Made by a program: the position numbers and the translations under genes
Origin: BAIKAL-G1 sp943369525
GTDB taxonomy: Bacteria > Cyanobacteriota > Cyanobacteriia > PCC-6307 > Cyanobiaceae
Length of the DNA stretch: 64,000 nucleotides
Assembly (NCBI GenBank): GCA_943369525.1
Contig: CALRNL020000008.1
Coordinates: forward strand, 82,982-146,981
Direction: 5' to 3'
Notes under the pieces: generated by a model
What the model was told of the DNA's origin: nothing
Database searches by the model: none
The model's input: only the letters and a program-made list of their open reading frames with translations
Part shown: positions 8,660 to 16,746 of the stretch, in pieces
Layout of the letters: every line of letters begins with the position of its first letter
Position numbering within the stretch: the first letter of the stretch is position 1

Positions 8660-10354
8660 TCAAGGCTGGTCGGTGACGGCCCCCAGGCTGCTGGTGCTGA
8701 CCAGGCGGGCGTATTTGCCGAGCACTCCAGTGGTGTAGCGGGGGGCGGGGGCACTCCAGGCGGCGCGGCGGCGTTCCAGTTCGGCGTCATCCACATTGAG
8801 CTGGATCAGCAGCTGGTGGGCATCCACCGTGATGCTGTCCCCTTCCTGCACTAGGGCAATGGTGCCGCCCACGGCCGCTTCGGGGGCCACGTGGCCCACC
8901 ACCAGCCCGTAGGTGCCGCCGGAGAAGCGACCGTCGGTGATCAGGGCCACCTTGTCGCCGAGACCTTCACCGATGATCGCGGCAGTCGGGGCGAGCATCT
9001 CACGCATGCCCGGTCCGCCGACCGGGCCCTCGTAGCGAATCACCACCACATCCCCTTCGCGGATCCGTTTGGCCAGGATCGCGGCTAGGGCCCCTTCCTC
9101 ACTTTCGAACACCCGCGCCGGGCCGCTGAGCACCGCTGTCTTGACACCGCTGATTTTGGCCACGCTGCCTTCGCTGGCGAGGTTTCCCTTGAGGATTGCC
9201 AGATGGCCCTTGGCGTAGAGCGGGTTGCTGAGGGGACGGATGACGTCCTGACCGGCCGGTGGTTCGGCGGGCACCGCTGCCAGCACCTCCCGCAGGGTGC
9301 GGCCCTCCACGGTGCGGCTGTCGCCGTGGAGCAAGCCCGCATCGAGCAAGAGCCTCATCACCTGGGGAATACCGCCGGCCCGATGGAGATCCACGGTCAC
9401 GTAGCGACCCGAGGGCTTGAGGTCGCAGATCACCGGCACCCGCTGGCGGATGGTCTCGAAATCGTCGATGCTGAGGGAAACGCCGGCGGTGCGGGCCACC
9501 GCCAGCAGGTGCAGCACGGAATTGGTGGAGCCCCCCACGGCCATGATCACGCTGATGGCATTCTCAAACGCCTCGCGGGTGAGTAGATCCAAAGGACGAA
9601 TGTTGGCGGCAATCGCCTCAACTAGGACTTCGGCCGACCGGGCGGCGCTATCGGCCTTTTCCGGATCCTCGGCCGCCATCGTGGAGCTGTAGGGCAGGCT
9701 CAGGCCCATGGCCTCAAAGGCGGCGCTCATCGTGTTAGCAGTGAACATGCCGCCGCAGCTCCCGGCTCCGGGGCAGGCATTCTTCTCAATCGCGGTGAGT
9801 TCGGCCTCATCGATGCGACCACCGCTGTACTGACCCACCGCCTCAAAGGCGCTCACCACGGTGAGATCACAGGCGCCGAGTTTGCCGGGCTTGATCGTGC
9901 CGCCGTACACGAAAACCGAGGGGATATTCATGCGTGCCATCGCGAGCATGGCCCCGGGCATATTTTTGTCGCAGCCGCCCAACGCCAGTAATCCGTCCAT
10001 GCTCTGGGCGTTGCAGGCGGTTTCGATCGAATCGGCGATCACCTCGCGGCTCACGAGCGAATACTTCATGCCCTCGGTGCCCATGGAGATGCCATCGCTC
10101 ACCGTGATGGTGCCAAACATCTGGGGCATGGCTCCGGCCTGCAGGGCCGACTGTTCAGCGCGACGGGCTAGGTCGTTGAGCCCCATGTTGCAGGGGGTAA
10201 TGGTGCTGTAGCTGTTGGCAATCCCAATGATCGGCTTGTTGAAATCGCCATCGCCGAAGCCCACGGCCCGCAACATGGCGCGGTTGGGGGACCGCTGGAA
10301 GCCCTGGGTAATGGCAGCGGAGCGCAGCATGGCCGGCAGAAAAGCACTGGCCAT
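8660..10354 (-). CDS. ilvD: Dihydroxy-acid dehydratase
   Basis: Iron-sulfur dehydratase that converts 2,3-dihydroxy-isovalerate and -methylvalerate to the 2-keto acids of valine and isoleucine synthesis. The product has 564 residues. Cluster ligands are visible in CDKNMPG and GAGSCGGMFTANTM, and further family blocks are LRSAAITQG, SVGGSTNSV-like AVGGSTNSVLH, and DGRFSGGTYG near the C-terminus. I use the ATG giving MASAFLPAMLRSAAITQG; extra upstream in-frame codons exist but do not look like family sequence. It converges on the preceding plus-strand gene. A small membrane protein gene lies just upstream on the same strand. Confidence 0.95.
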   Translation of the reverse strand: MASAFLPAMLRSAAITQGFQRSPNRAMLRAVGFGDGDFNKPIIGIANSYSTITPCNMGLNDLARRAEQSALQAGAMPQMFGTITVSDGISMGTEGMKYSLVSREVIADSIETACNAQSMDGLLALGGCDKNMPGAMLAMARMNIPSVFVYGGTIKPGKLGACDLTVVSAFEAVGQYSGGRIDEAELTAIEKNACPGAGSCGGMFTANTMSAAFEAMGLSLPYSSTMAAEDPEKADSAARSAEVLVEAIAANIRPLDLLTREAFENAISVIMAVGGSTNSVLHLLAVARTAGVSLSIDDFETIRQRVPVICDLKPSGRYVTVDLHRAGGIPQVMRLLLDAGLLHGDSRTVEGRTLREVLAAVPAEPPAGQDVIRPLSNPLYAKGHLAILKGNLASEGSVAKISGVKTAVLSGPARVFESEEGALAAILAKRIREGDVVVIRYEGPVGGPGMREMLAPTAAIIGEGLGDKVALITDGRFSGGTYGLVVGHVAPEAAVGGTIALVQEGDSITVDAHQLLIQLNVDDAELERRRAAWSAPAPRYTTGVLGKYARLVSTSSLGAVTDQP

Positions 10355-10416
10355 CAACCTACCGATGCGCCGTTCAGCCGGCTCCCACCCCGGCCCCCAG
10401 CAGGACGACAAGGGGC

Positions 10417-10707
10417 CTAACGATCGGCCGGGGCGGCAGTGTTGAGGCCTTCCAGCTGGCGGCGCACGTCCTCAATGGCCTGGTTGAGTTGCTGAACCCG
10501 GTCCTGCAGGTCGCCTTCCGCCTGGGGGCGATCGGTTGGGGAATGGGCCAGCTCGGGGGTAAAGCGAAGGGAGCGGACCCGCCGCTGCAGCTCCTGGCGC
10601 CGCTCCGCCTGGGACAGCAACCACCAGGCCAGGCCGGCCGCCCCCAGGAAGGCCCCCGCCATGGCGCTGACCATCAGGTTGGACTGGCTGTCGCTGCGCT
10701 GCTGCAT
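10417..10707 (-). CDS. Small membrane-anchored coiled-coil protein
   Basis: A 96-residue protein with one hydrophobic span near the N-terminus (MVSAMAGAFLGAAGLAWWLL). A basic stretch and a C-terminal heptad-like helix (DLQDRVQQLNQAIEDVRRQLEGL) follow. This suggests a single-pass membrane protein with a coiled-coil tail. It reads in the same direction as ilvD and lies close upstream, so they may share a transcript. The function is unknown. Confidence 0.7.
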   Translation of the reverse strand: MQQRSDSQSNLMVSAMAGAFLGAAGLAWWLLSQAERRQELQRRVRSLRFTPELAHSPTDRPQAEGDLQDRVQQLNQAIEDVRRQLEGLNTAAPADR

Positions 10708-10783
10708 CGCCGCTGGAACCCGAGGGAGCTAGATGGCGATCAGCCTAGTCAGGCTGGTTTAAGCCAACCACTGCCCCAGGGCC

Positions 10784-11458
10784 CTAACGACCGGAAAGGG
10801 TGCCAAACAGGCGGGCTTCGACATCGCCCAGCCCGGGCACGATCCGTTGCTGGCCATCGAGCTCGGCATCGATGCAGGCCGCATAGATCGTGAGGTCCCT
10901 GAAGCGCTCCCCCAACAGCTTGAGCCCGGGCGCGGCGGCCAGGGCCGCAATCACCCGCACCTGGCGGCCCCCCACCCCCAGGGCTTGCAGGCGCTCCAGC
11001 ACGGCCAGCAGGTTGGTGGCTGCACCCACCAGGGGCTCAAAGACCAGAACACCCGTGCTGGATCCGATTTCGGCGGGCAATCCAGCGAAGTAGGGACCTG
11101 GGGGGGGCGATCCGGCCGCCAGGCCGGCGTCACTGGCGTAGCCCACATGGGCCACCAGGGCCGTGGGCAGCACGGTGCGGGCCCCCTCCCAGAGGCCCAG
11201 GCCCGAGCGCAGCATCGGGATCGCCAGCAGGGGCGCGGCCGGGTCGATCACGCTGCCCTCACTGGTTGCCAGGGGGGTTTGCACCTCAACCCGCCGGTGG
11301 GGCAGCCAGTCGCGCAGGGCCTCGTAGGTGAGCCAGCGACCCAATTCCGCCATCGCCGTGGCAAACAGGGGCGTGGGCGTGTCCTGATCGCGCAGCAGGG
11401 TCAGCCAGTGGCCGATCAAGGGGTGGGGTGGAACCACCACCCGCAGGGACATGCTCAT
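10784..11458 (-). CDS. upp: Uracil phosphoribosyltransferase-like protein with altered PRPP loop
   Basis: The 224-residue protein aligns with Upp (uracil plus PRPP to UMP) through PHPLIGHWLTLLRD, LRSGLGLWEGA, and the uracil-binding C-terminal segment around IVPGLGDVEARLFGT. The PRPP-binding loop, normally an acidic DPMLATG-type motif, reads EPLVGAATN here, with Glu for the first Asp and no TG. This may lower or change activity. The overall fold assignment is strong; true uracil phosphoribosyltransferase activity is less certain. It diverges from the pentapeptide-repeat gene. Confidence 0.8.
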   Translation of the reverse strand: MSMSLRVVVPPHPLIGHWLTLLRDQDTPTPLFATAMAELGRWLTYEALRDWLPHRRVEVQTPLATSEGSVIDPAAPLLAIPMLRSGLGLWEGARTVLPTALVAHVGYASDAGLAAGSPPPGPYFAGLPAEIGSSTGVLVFEPLVGAATNLLAVLERLQALGVGGRQVRVIAALAAAPGLKLLGERFRDLTIYAACIDAELDGQQRIVPGLGDVEARLFGTLSGR

Positions 11459-11515
11459 CGCTTCGCGGTGGGGTGGCGCCTTGCCATAGCTTGAAGCTCC
11501 ACGCTAGGGCTGCCG

Positions 11516-12133
11516 TTGTCCCGCTCCGGAACGCCCCATGTGCTCGCCCCAGCCGGCGCCGCCAACCCAGGGGATTGGCTGGGCAGCGTCCCGGGCCTGA
11601 GGTGGCTGGGCCAGTCCGCGCTGGCCCTGGTGCTGGGGGCCCTGGTGGCGACCACGGCCCTGGGCGCTGGCTTGGCCCTGGTCGTTGGCCTGGCCGTGCC
11701 CCCGGCCTGGGCGATCACGGCGCCGGAATTGCGCAGCCAGAAATCCCTGGTGGATTTGCAGAGCGACATGCACGGCCGCAACCTGCAACAGCAGGAGTTC
11801 CTCAAGGCCCAGCTTGGCGGTTTCGATTTCAGCGGCGCCGACCTGCGTGGAGCCGTGTTTAACAGCAGCGACCTGCGGGCCAGCAACCTCAGCGGCGCCG
11901 ACCTCGAGAACGTGGTGGCCTACGCCAGCCGTTTTGATGGCGCCGACTTGGGCGATGCCGTGCTGCGCAACGCCATGTTGATGCAAAGCCGCTTTAGTGG
12001 CGCCCGCATTGAGGGGGCCGATTTCAGTGACGCCGTGATCGACCTGCCCCAACAGAAGGCCCTCTGCGAGCGGGCCAGCGGCACCAATTCCCGTACCGGG
12101 GTGGACACCCGCGAGAGCTTGGGCTGTCGCTAG
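11516..12133 (+). CDS. Pentapeptide-repeat protein, probably thylakoid lumen or periplasm
   Basis: A 205-residue protein with a hydrophobic leader (ALALVLGALVATTALGAGLALVVGLAVPPAWA) ending in a good signal-peptidase AxA site. About twelve A(D/N)LXX-type pentapeptides follow between residues about 95 and 170 (FSGADLRGAVF, LSGADLENV, FDGADLGDAVL), which fold as a right-handed quadrilateral beta-helix. Cyanobacteria and chloroplasts have lumenal proteins of this kind with largely unknown roles. The start is uncertain: TTG at 11516 or GTG at 11540. Confidence 0.82.
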   Translation: MSRSGTPHVLAPAGAANPGDWLGSVPGLRWLGQSALALVLGALVATTALGAGLALVVGLAVPPAWAITAPELRSQKSLVDLQSDMHGRNLQQQEFLKAQLGGFDFSGADLRGAVFNSSDLRASNLSGADLENVVAYASRFDGADLGDAVLRNAMLMQSRFSGARIEGADFSDAVIDLPQQKALCERASGTNSRTGVDTRESLGCR

Positions 12134-12150
12134 GCCATGGGAGACCTAGA

Positions 12151-12302
12151 TTTCACGTTCGGTTCCCTTGGTGACCAGCCAGGGGAGGAAACGGGGAAAG
12201 TCCGGTGGGGTGCGGGGAAACCAGGCACCGAGTCCGGCGCTGTCCCGCAGCTGTGAAGTGGAATCCTTCGGGGTTCAGCCCAGTCAGAACACCCGCCGAA
12301 GC
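12151..12302 (+). promoter_or_regulatory. Cobalamin (AdoCbl-type) riboswitch
   Basis: The leader upstream of hupE contains the hallmark B12-box core: GGGGAAAGTCCGGTG, then TCCGGCGCTGTCCCGCAG with CTGTGA, and the closing CAGTCAGAACACCCGCC. These match the known consensus in order and spacing. Cobalamin riboswitches ahead of hupE cobalt-transporter genes are established in cyanobacteria. High cobalamin is expected to shut down hupE and the following cobW. The boundaries are approximate. Confidence 0.9.
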
Positions 12303-12335
12303 CCACCCCATCCCTGGCTCGGACCAGATTCCCGG

Positions 12336-12941
12336 ATGACCAACCATCGCCTCGGCGCGGCCCTCCCCCTCGGAGCGGCTGCCCTGCTTCTGCTATCGGC
12401 GGCGCCTGCTTCCGCCCACCATTTGATGGGGTTGTTCCACCTGACCCCCTCGCCCTTGAGTGGCCTGGTCAGTGGCCTGGCCCATCCCCTGTTTGGTCCC
12501 GACCACCTGCTCTTCCTGCTGGCCCTGGGCCTGGTGGGGCTGCAAAAGCGCCTCAGCTGGATGGTGGGCCTCCTGGCAACGGGCCTGGCCGGCTCCTGCC
12601 TGGGCCTGGCCCTGCCCGGCATCCCCCTGGCCGAACCCCTGGTGGCCCTGTCCCTGGTGGTAGTAGCCCTGGTGCTGCTTAAGCGGCTGCCGGCCTTGCT
12701 GTTGGTGCCTGCCTTTGCCCTGCATGGCTACGTGCTCAGCGCCGTGGTGATCGGCTGGGACCAAAGCCCGATTGCCTTTTACTTGCTGGGCCTGTTGGTG
12801 AGCCAGGGGCTGCTGCTTTGCACCGCCCTCACCCTGGTGCGGCGTTGGGGCACGGGGCTTAGCCCCACCCAGTTGCGCCTCACCGCCGGGATCCTGATCG
12901 GCGTGGGCTCCAGCTTCGCCTGGTCCGCCCTGGTGCCCTGA
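12336..12941 (+). CDS. hupE: HupE/UreJ-family cobalt (or nickel) permease
   Basis: A 201-residue membrane protein with a leader (ALPLGAAALLLLSAAPASA) cut just before HHLMG, leaving histidines at the mature N-terminus as in HupE. The family motif HPLFGPDHLLFLL follows at about residue 48, then about six hydrophobic spans. The ATG at 12336 is chosen because it directly follows the riboswitch; the frame is open further upstream only through the structured leader. B12-riboswitch control argues that the cargo is cobalt, as predicted for other riboswitch-linked HupE. cobW starts 2 bases after the stop. Confidence 0.9.
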   Translation: MTNHRLGAALPLGAAALLLLSAAPASAHHLMGLFHLTPSPLSGLVSGLAHPLFGPDHLLFLLALGLVGLQKRLSWMVGLLATGLAGSCLGLALPGIPLAEPLVALSLVVVALVLLKRLPALLLVPAFALHGYVLSAVVIGWDQSPIAFYLLGLLVSQGLLLCTALTLVRRWGTGLSPTQLRLTAGILIGVGSSFAWSALVP

Positions 12942-12943
12942 CC

Positions 12944-14152
12944 ATGGCCTTTTCCCCCCAGATCGCCCCCAAGCCAACCCATTCCAGCCTGGCCCGCTTG
13001 CCGGTCACTGTCGTCACCGGCTTTCTGGGGGCTGGCAAATCCACCCTGCTGCGCCAGCTGCTCCTCTCCAGTGGCCTGCGCCTGGCCGTGCTGGTGAATG
13101 AATTCGGCGAGGTGGGCATCGATGCCGAACTGATCCGCAGCTGCGGGTTCTGCCCCGAGGAGGAGCTGGATGGCCGGGTGGTGGAACTGGCCAACGGCTG
13201 CCTCTGCTGCACCGTGCAGGATGAATTTCTGCCGACGATGCAGCTGCTGCTGGAGCGCGCCGACCAGCTCGATGGCATCGTCGTCGAAACCAGTGGCCTG
13301 GCCCTGCCCGAGCCCCTGGTCCAGGCCTTCCGATGGCCCGAGATCCGCACCCGCACCCGGGTGACCGGCGTGGTGACCGTGGTGGATGGCGAGGCCCTGG
13401 CCCAGGGCCACGTGGTCGGCGATCCCGCTGCGATCGAAGCCCAGCGCCTGGCCGATCCCAGCCTCGACCACCTCAGTGCCATCGAAGACCTGTTCAACGA
13501 CCAGCTGGTGGCAGCCGACCTGGTGCTGATCAGCCGGGCGGACTGCCTGCAAACCGACCAGATCTCAGCCCTGCAAACCCAGCTGGCCAGCCGGCTGCGT
13601 CCGGGCGTTTCGGTGCTCCCCATGGCCCGGGGCCAGGTGCCGGCGGCGCTGCTGTTGGGCCTCGAGCGGGACCAAGCGGATCCCAGCCATGGCGATCACG
13701 GCCATGAAGACCACGACCATCCCCATTCATCCGATCAAGGGCCCGGGGTCCAGGGGCACGATTCCGATCACGACCACAGCCACAACCACAGCCACGACCA
13801 CAGCCACGAGCACCACGACCACCACAGCCATCACGACCACAGCCATGTGGCGATCCAATCGGTGGCGCTGCGGCTCGAGGGTCCTGTTAACCGCCAGGCC
13901 TTGGAAAGCCTCCTGCGCTCCCAGATCGATCGCCAAAACTTCCTGCGCCTCAAGGGCCGCGCCTGGCTAGCGGGCAAGCCCCAACCGCTGCAGATCCAGG
14001 CGGTGGGCCCCCGGCTGGAGTGCTGGTTCGACCCCAAGGCCGCCGCCGCCGACCAGGACCACCCCCAGGGTTTGGAACTGGTGGCCCTGGGCCTGCAGGT
14101 GGATAGGACCTCCCTGGAACAGGAGCTGAGGGCCCTGCTGGGCCTGGCCTAG
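12944..14152 (+). CDS. cobW: CobW/COG0523-family metal chaperone GTPase with His-rich insert
   Basis: A 402-residue G3E GTPase. The Walker A motif is GFLGAGKST (residues 26-34), the metal-binding CxCC motif is CLCC (86-89), and VNEFGEVG and VETSGLA are also present. A strongly His/Asp-rich linker between about residues 247 and 303 separates the GTPase from the C-terminal CobW_C domain and probably stores or binds metal. The gene starts 2 bases after hupE and shares its B12 riboswitch, so it is best read as a cobalt chaperone for cobalamin synthesis. Other COG0523 proteins serve zinc, so the metal is inferred from context. Confidence 0.93.
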   Translation: MAFSPQIAPKPTHSSLARLPVTVVTGFLGAGKSTLLRQLLLSSGLRLAVLVNEFGEVGIDAELIRSCGFCPEEELDGRVVELANGCLCCTVQDEFLPTMQLLLERADQLDGIVVETSGLALPEPLVQAFRWPEIRTRTRVTGVVTVVDGEALAQGHVVGDPAAIEAQRLADPSLDHLSAIEDLFNDQLVAADLVLISRADCLQTDQISALQTQLASRLRPGVSVLPMARGQVPAALLLGLERDQADPSHGDHGHEDHDHPHSSDQGPGVQGHDSDHDHSHNHSHDHSHEHHDHHSHHDHSHVAIQSVALRLEGPVNRQALESLLRSQIDRQNFLRLKGRAWLAGKPQPLQIQAVGPRLECWFDPKAAAADQDHPQGLELVALGLQVDRTSLEQELRALLGLA

Positions 14153-14286
14153 GCGCCCAGGGGCGCTGCCCTTGGGACTGGACCAAGTCATCGCCATCGG
14201 CGAGGGCCGGGGGCAGAGGCCTGGGATCCCGCCCCGAGCCATAGGGCCGGCCCTGGATCAACCTGACTTGACCCAATCGGGCTTGC

Positions 14287-14667
14287 TCAATCCAGGGGGA
14301 AGCTCCCCTTGATGCAGTGGCCATCCCAGCAGAGGCTGCGATCGCGCTGCCAGAGCGGTTGCACCGGCCGGGCCGGGCCCTGGCCGCTCTCCAGGGTCAG
14401 GGCACCCCGGCCGTCGGCACGCAACACCCAGCGCTCCCGGCCCACCTGCAACCACCAGTGGCGGCCCAGGGCCTCGATCGTGAGCCGGCAGGTCCGCCAG
14501 GGGCCTGGGGCCCGGCGGCATTGCAGAGGGATGGCGGGCTGGACCAGGGGCCCCTGGGAGACGGCCTGGGGCCGGGCCGAAACGGTGACCGCTGGCCCCT
14601 GGGCGGCGTTCGCGGCCATGGGGCCCTGCAGGCCGGCGACCAGCGCCAGGGCAAGCCAGGGGACCAT
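14287..14667 (-). CDS. Small secreted hypothetical protein
   Basis: With ATG at 14667 the protein has 126 residues and a clear signal peptide (MVPWLALALVAGLQGPMAANA). The mature part is short with paired cysteines (LQCRRAPGPWRTCRL and LCWDGHCIKG) and a Trp-rich middle (HWWLQVGRERWVL). This suggests a small disulfide-bonded periplasmic protein. No family is recognised. It lies tail to tail with cobW and head to head with purS. Confidence 0.6.
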   Translation of the reverse strand: MVPWLALALVAGLQGPMAANAAQGPAVTVSARPQAVSQGPLVQPAIPLQCRRAPGPWRTCRLTIEALGRHWWLQVGRERWVLRADGRGALTLESGQGPARPVQPLWQRDRSLCWDGHCIKGSFPLD

Positions 14668-14759
14668 GGCCGATCGGCATGGGATTTCCCCCACCCTGGC
14701 GATGGGGCTGGCTGGCCGCAGCCGGCCTGCCAAGATTTAACAATTGCCCTGGAGGTCCG

Positions 14760-15053
14760 GTGCCCGTCTATTCCGCCCGCGTTCTGGTCTCGCTGCGGCC
14801 ATCGGTCCTGGATCCCGCCGGCGAGGCCACCCGGGCTGCCGCCGGCCGCTTGGGCGTGGAAGGCGTGGCCAAGCTGCGGATCGGCAAGGCGGTGGAGCTG
14901 GATATCGAGGCCCCCGACCTTGAGACGGCGCGGGAACGGCTGAGCCTGTTGAGTGACCGGCTGCTGGCCAATCCGGTGATTGAAAACTGGACCCTGGAAT
15001 TGGCCTCCAGCGGCGAGGGCAGCGCCCAGGCCAACCCCGTGGGGGAAGGCTGA
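14760..15053 (+). CDS. purS: Phosphoribosylformylglycinamidine synthase subunit PurS
   Basis: Small bridging subunit of the PurL-PurQ-PurS complex, which converts FGAR to FGAM in purine synthesis. The 97-residue product starts at GTG (VPVYSARVLVSLRPSVLDPAG), preceded by GGAGG at good spacing, which decides the start. The conserved core LRIGKAVELDIEA and a C-terminal NPVIENWTLEL match the family. It is followed after one base by purQ. Confidence 0.95.
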   Translation: MPVYSARVLVSLRPSVLDPAGEATRAAAGRLGVEGVAKLRIGKAVELDIEAPDLETARERLSLLSDRLLANPVIENWTLELASSGEGSAQANPVGEG

Positions 15054-15054
15054 G

Positions 15055-15708
15055 ATGGCCATCGGGGTGGTGGTGTTTCCCGGATCGAACTGCGACCGGG
15101 ACGTGCGCTGGGCAACGGAAGGCTGTTTGGGGGTGCCGACGCGGTTCCTCTGGCATGAGGAGCGCGACCTCACGGGCCTCGATGCGCTGATCATCCCCGG
15201 GGGGTTCAGCTACGGCGATTACCTGCGTTGCGGCGCGATTGCCCGCTTCTCGCCGCTGCTGCAGGAGCTGGGGGCCTTCGTGGAGCGGGGCGGCCGGGTG
15301 CTGGGCATCTGCAATGGCTTCCAGGTGCTCACGGAAATGGGGCTGCTGCCGGGCGCCCTTACCCGCAATGAAAAGCTCCATTTTCTCTGCGAGGACACCT
15401 CCCTACAGGTGAATCCCGGCCATTGCCAGTGGCTCCAGGGCTATGGCGAGGGCGAAACGATCCAGCTGCCGATCGCCCACGGCGAGGGCCGCTACCAGGT
15501 GGATGGGGACCAGTTGCAGCAGCTGGAGGATTCGGGCTGCGTGGTGTTGCGCTATCGGGCCAATCCCAATGGCTCCATGGGCGCGGTGGCGGGCCTCACC
15601 AATCCGGCCGGCACGGTGCTGGGGCTGATGCCCCATCCGGAGCGGGCCTGCGATCCCGCCACCGGCGGTATCGATGGCCGCCGGTTACTGGCCAGCCTGC
15701 TGGGCTGA
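15055..15708 (+). CDS. purQ: Phosphoribosylformylglycinamidine synthase, glutaminase subunit PurQ
   Basis: A 217-residue class I glutamine amidotransferase that releases ammonia for the FGAM synthase reaction. The nucleophile is Cys86 in GRVLGICNGFQVL, the oxyanion region is IIPGGFSYGDYLRCGA, and the His-Glu pair is in GLMPHPERA. The ATG at 15055 lies one base after the purS stop, so subunit synthesis is coupled. purL is not in the window. Confidence 0.97.
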   Translation: MAIGVVVFPGSNCDRDVRWATEGCLGVPTRFLWHEERDLTGLDALIIPGGFSYGDYLRCGAIARFSPLLQELGAFVERGGRVLGICNGFQVLTEMGLLPGALTRNEKLHFLCEDTSLQVNPGHCQWLQGYGEGETIQLPIAHGEGRYQVDGDQLQQLEDSGCVVLRYRANPNGSMGAVAGLTNPAGTVLGLMPHPERACDPATGGIDGRRLLASLLG

Positions 15709-15796
15709 AGGGCCCCTTGGGGGCTAGGTGCCAAGGGTTTGGGCAAACCCGCCCGGCTGCGGACCTGGCGATCAGCGGCTCCATGGGCCCATGAAA

Positions 15797-15817
15797 AAGG
15801 CCCCTGAGGGGGCCTTT
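15797..15817 (-). terminator. Rho-independent terminator of the peroxiredoxin gene
   Basis: AAAGGCCCC and GGGGCCTTT form a 9-base stem with a 3-base loop. On the minus strand it runs into a short T-tract. It lies about 75 bases past the peroxiredoxin stop and could also serve purQ from the other side. Confidence 0.75.
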
Positions 15818-15890
15818 GGGCTTCCTTTGCGATCGCCTAGCGGTGATCAGGAGATGGCCGCCGGCTCAGCCCAGCGGCCCTGGGGATCGC

Positions 15891-16493
15891 TCAGTTGACG
15901 GCGGCGAAGAACTCCTTGCTGCCGACGGGATCGGGCTTCATGGTCTTTTCGCCGGGGGTCCAGTTGGCGGGGCAGACCTCATCGGGGTGGGACTGCACGT
16001 ATTGGAAGGCCTGCAGCACCCGCAGGGTTTCATCCACACTGCGGCCCACGGGCAGGTTGTTGATCGTGCTGTGGGTGATCACGCCATCGGGATCGATGAT
16101 GAAGAGGCCGCGCAGGGCCACGCCGGCCTCCTCCTCCAGCACGTTGTAGGCGCTGGCGATCTCCTTTTTCAGGTCGGAGACCAGGGGGTAGCTGATGTCG
16201 CCGATGCCGCCATCCTTGCGCTCGGTCTGGATCCAGGCCAGGTGGCTGAACTGGCTATCCACCGAAATGCCGAGGATTTCCGTATTGCGGCTAGTGAAAT
16301 CGGCGTAACGATCGCTGAAGGCGATGATTTCAGTCGGGCAAACGAAGGTGAAATCGAGGGGATAGAAGAACAGAACCACATATTTGCCCCTGTAATCAGA
16401 GAGGCTGATGGTCTTGAACTCCTGGTCCACCACGGCGGTGGCGGTGAAATCAGGGGCCTGTTGGCCAACCCGCAGGCTACCGGTGCTGGTCAT
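15891..16493 (-). CDS. Typical 2-Cys peroxiredoxin
   Basis: A thiol peroxidase of 200 residues that reduces hydrogen peroxide and organic peroxides with thioredoxin. The peroxidatic Cys52 is in FTFVCPTE and the resolving Cys174 is in EVCPANW. The C-terminal tail has the extension of eukaryotic-type 2-Cys Prx known in plants and cyanobacteria. Length and start (MTSTGSLRVGQ) are normal. An extended inverted repeat lies 72-115 bases upstream of the start codon and may be regulatory. Confidence 0.95.
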   Translation of the reverse strand: MTSTGSLRVGQQAPDFTATAVVDQEFKTISLSDYRGKYVVLFFYPLDFTFVCPTEIIAFSDRYADFTSRNTEILGISVDSQFSHLAWIQTERKDGGIGDISYPLVSDLKKEIASAYNVLEEEAGVALRGLFIIDPDGVITHSTINNLPVGRSVDETLRVLQAFQYVQSHPDEVCPANWTPGEKTMKPDPVGSKEFFAAVN

Positions 16494-16543
16494 GGGATCG
16501 GTGGGGAAAGGCGAGGGGATCGGCCAGGGGGAAGGTCGTCGCT

Positions 16544-16570
16544 AGGGGCGCCCGGGGCAAGCCCCTACCC
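16544..16570. repeat. GC-rich dispersed hairpin, copy 1
   Basis: The stem AGGGG...CCCCT is built round GGGGCAAGCCCC. A close relative with the same order of blocks (AGGGG, YGCC, GGGGCAAGCCCC, CCCACC-like end) occurs at 20501-20533. This suggests a small dispersed palindromic element, but two copies are weak evidence. Confidence 0.35.
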
Positions 16571-16608
16571 GAACCGAGGAGTCACCATCATTGACTCAAC
16601 AGGGGTAG
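16565..16608. promoter_or_regulatory. Nested inverted repeat upstream of peroxiredoxin
   Basis: GAGTCA (16579-16584) and TGACTC (16592-16597) form a perfect inner repeat. CTACCC (16565-16570) and GGGTAG (16603-16608) form an outer one. The site sits in the promoter/leader region of prx (minus strand), about 140 bases from the plus-strand gene start. It could be a protein-binding site or a structured leader. Confidence 0.4.
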
Positions 16609-16746
16609 AACCGCTGGGGTTTACCCGGCCGGGCCGGCCAAGGCCGTAGTCGGAACGACTTCCACTTGGTACCGCAACAATTTATCACAGATCCTCGGCC
16701 AGGATCGCTCCCCTAGGGTGATGGCAACGACACCTTTGGATGGCCG

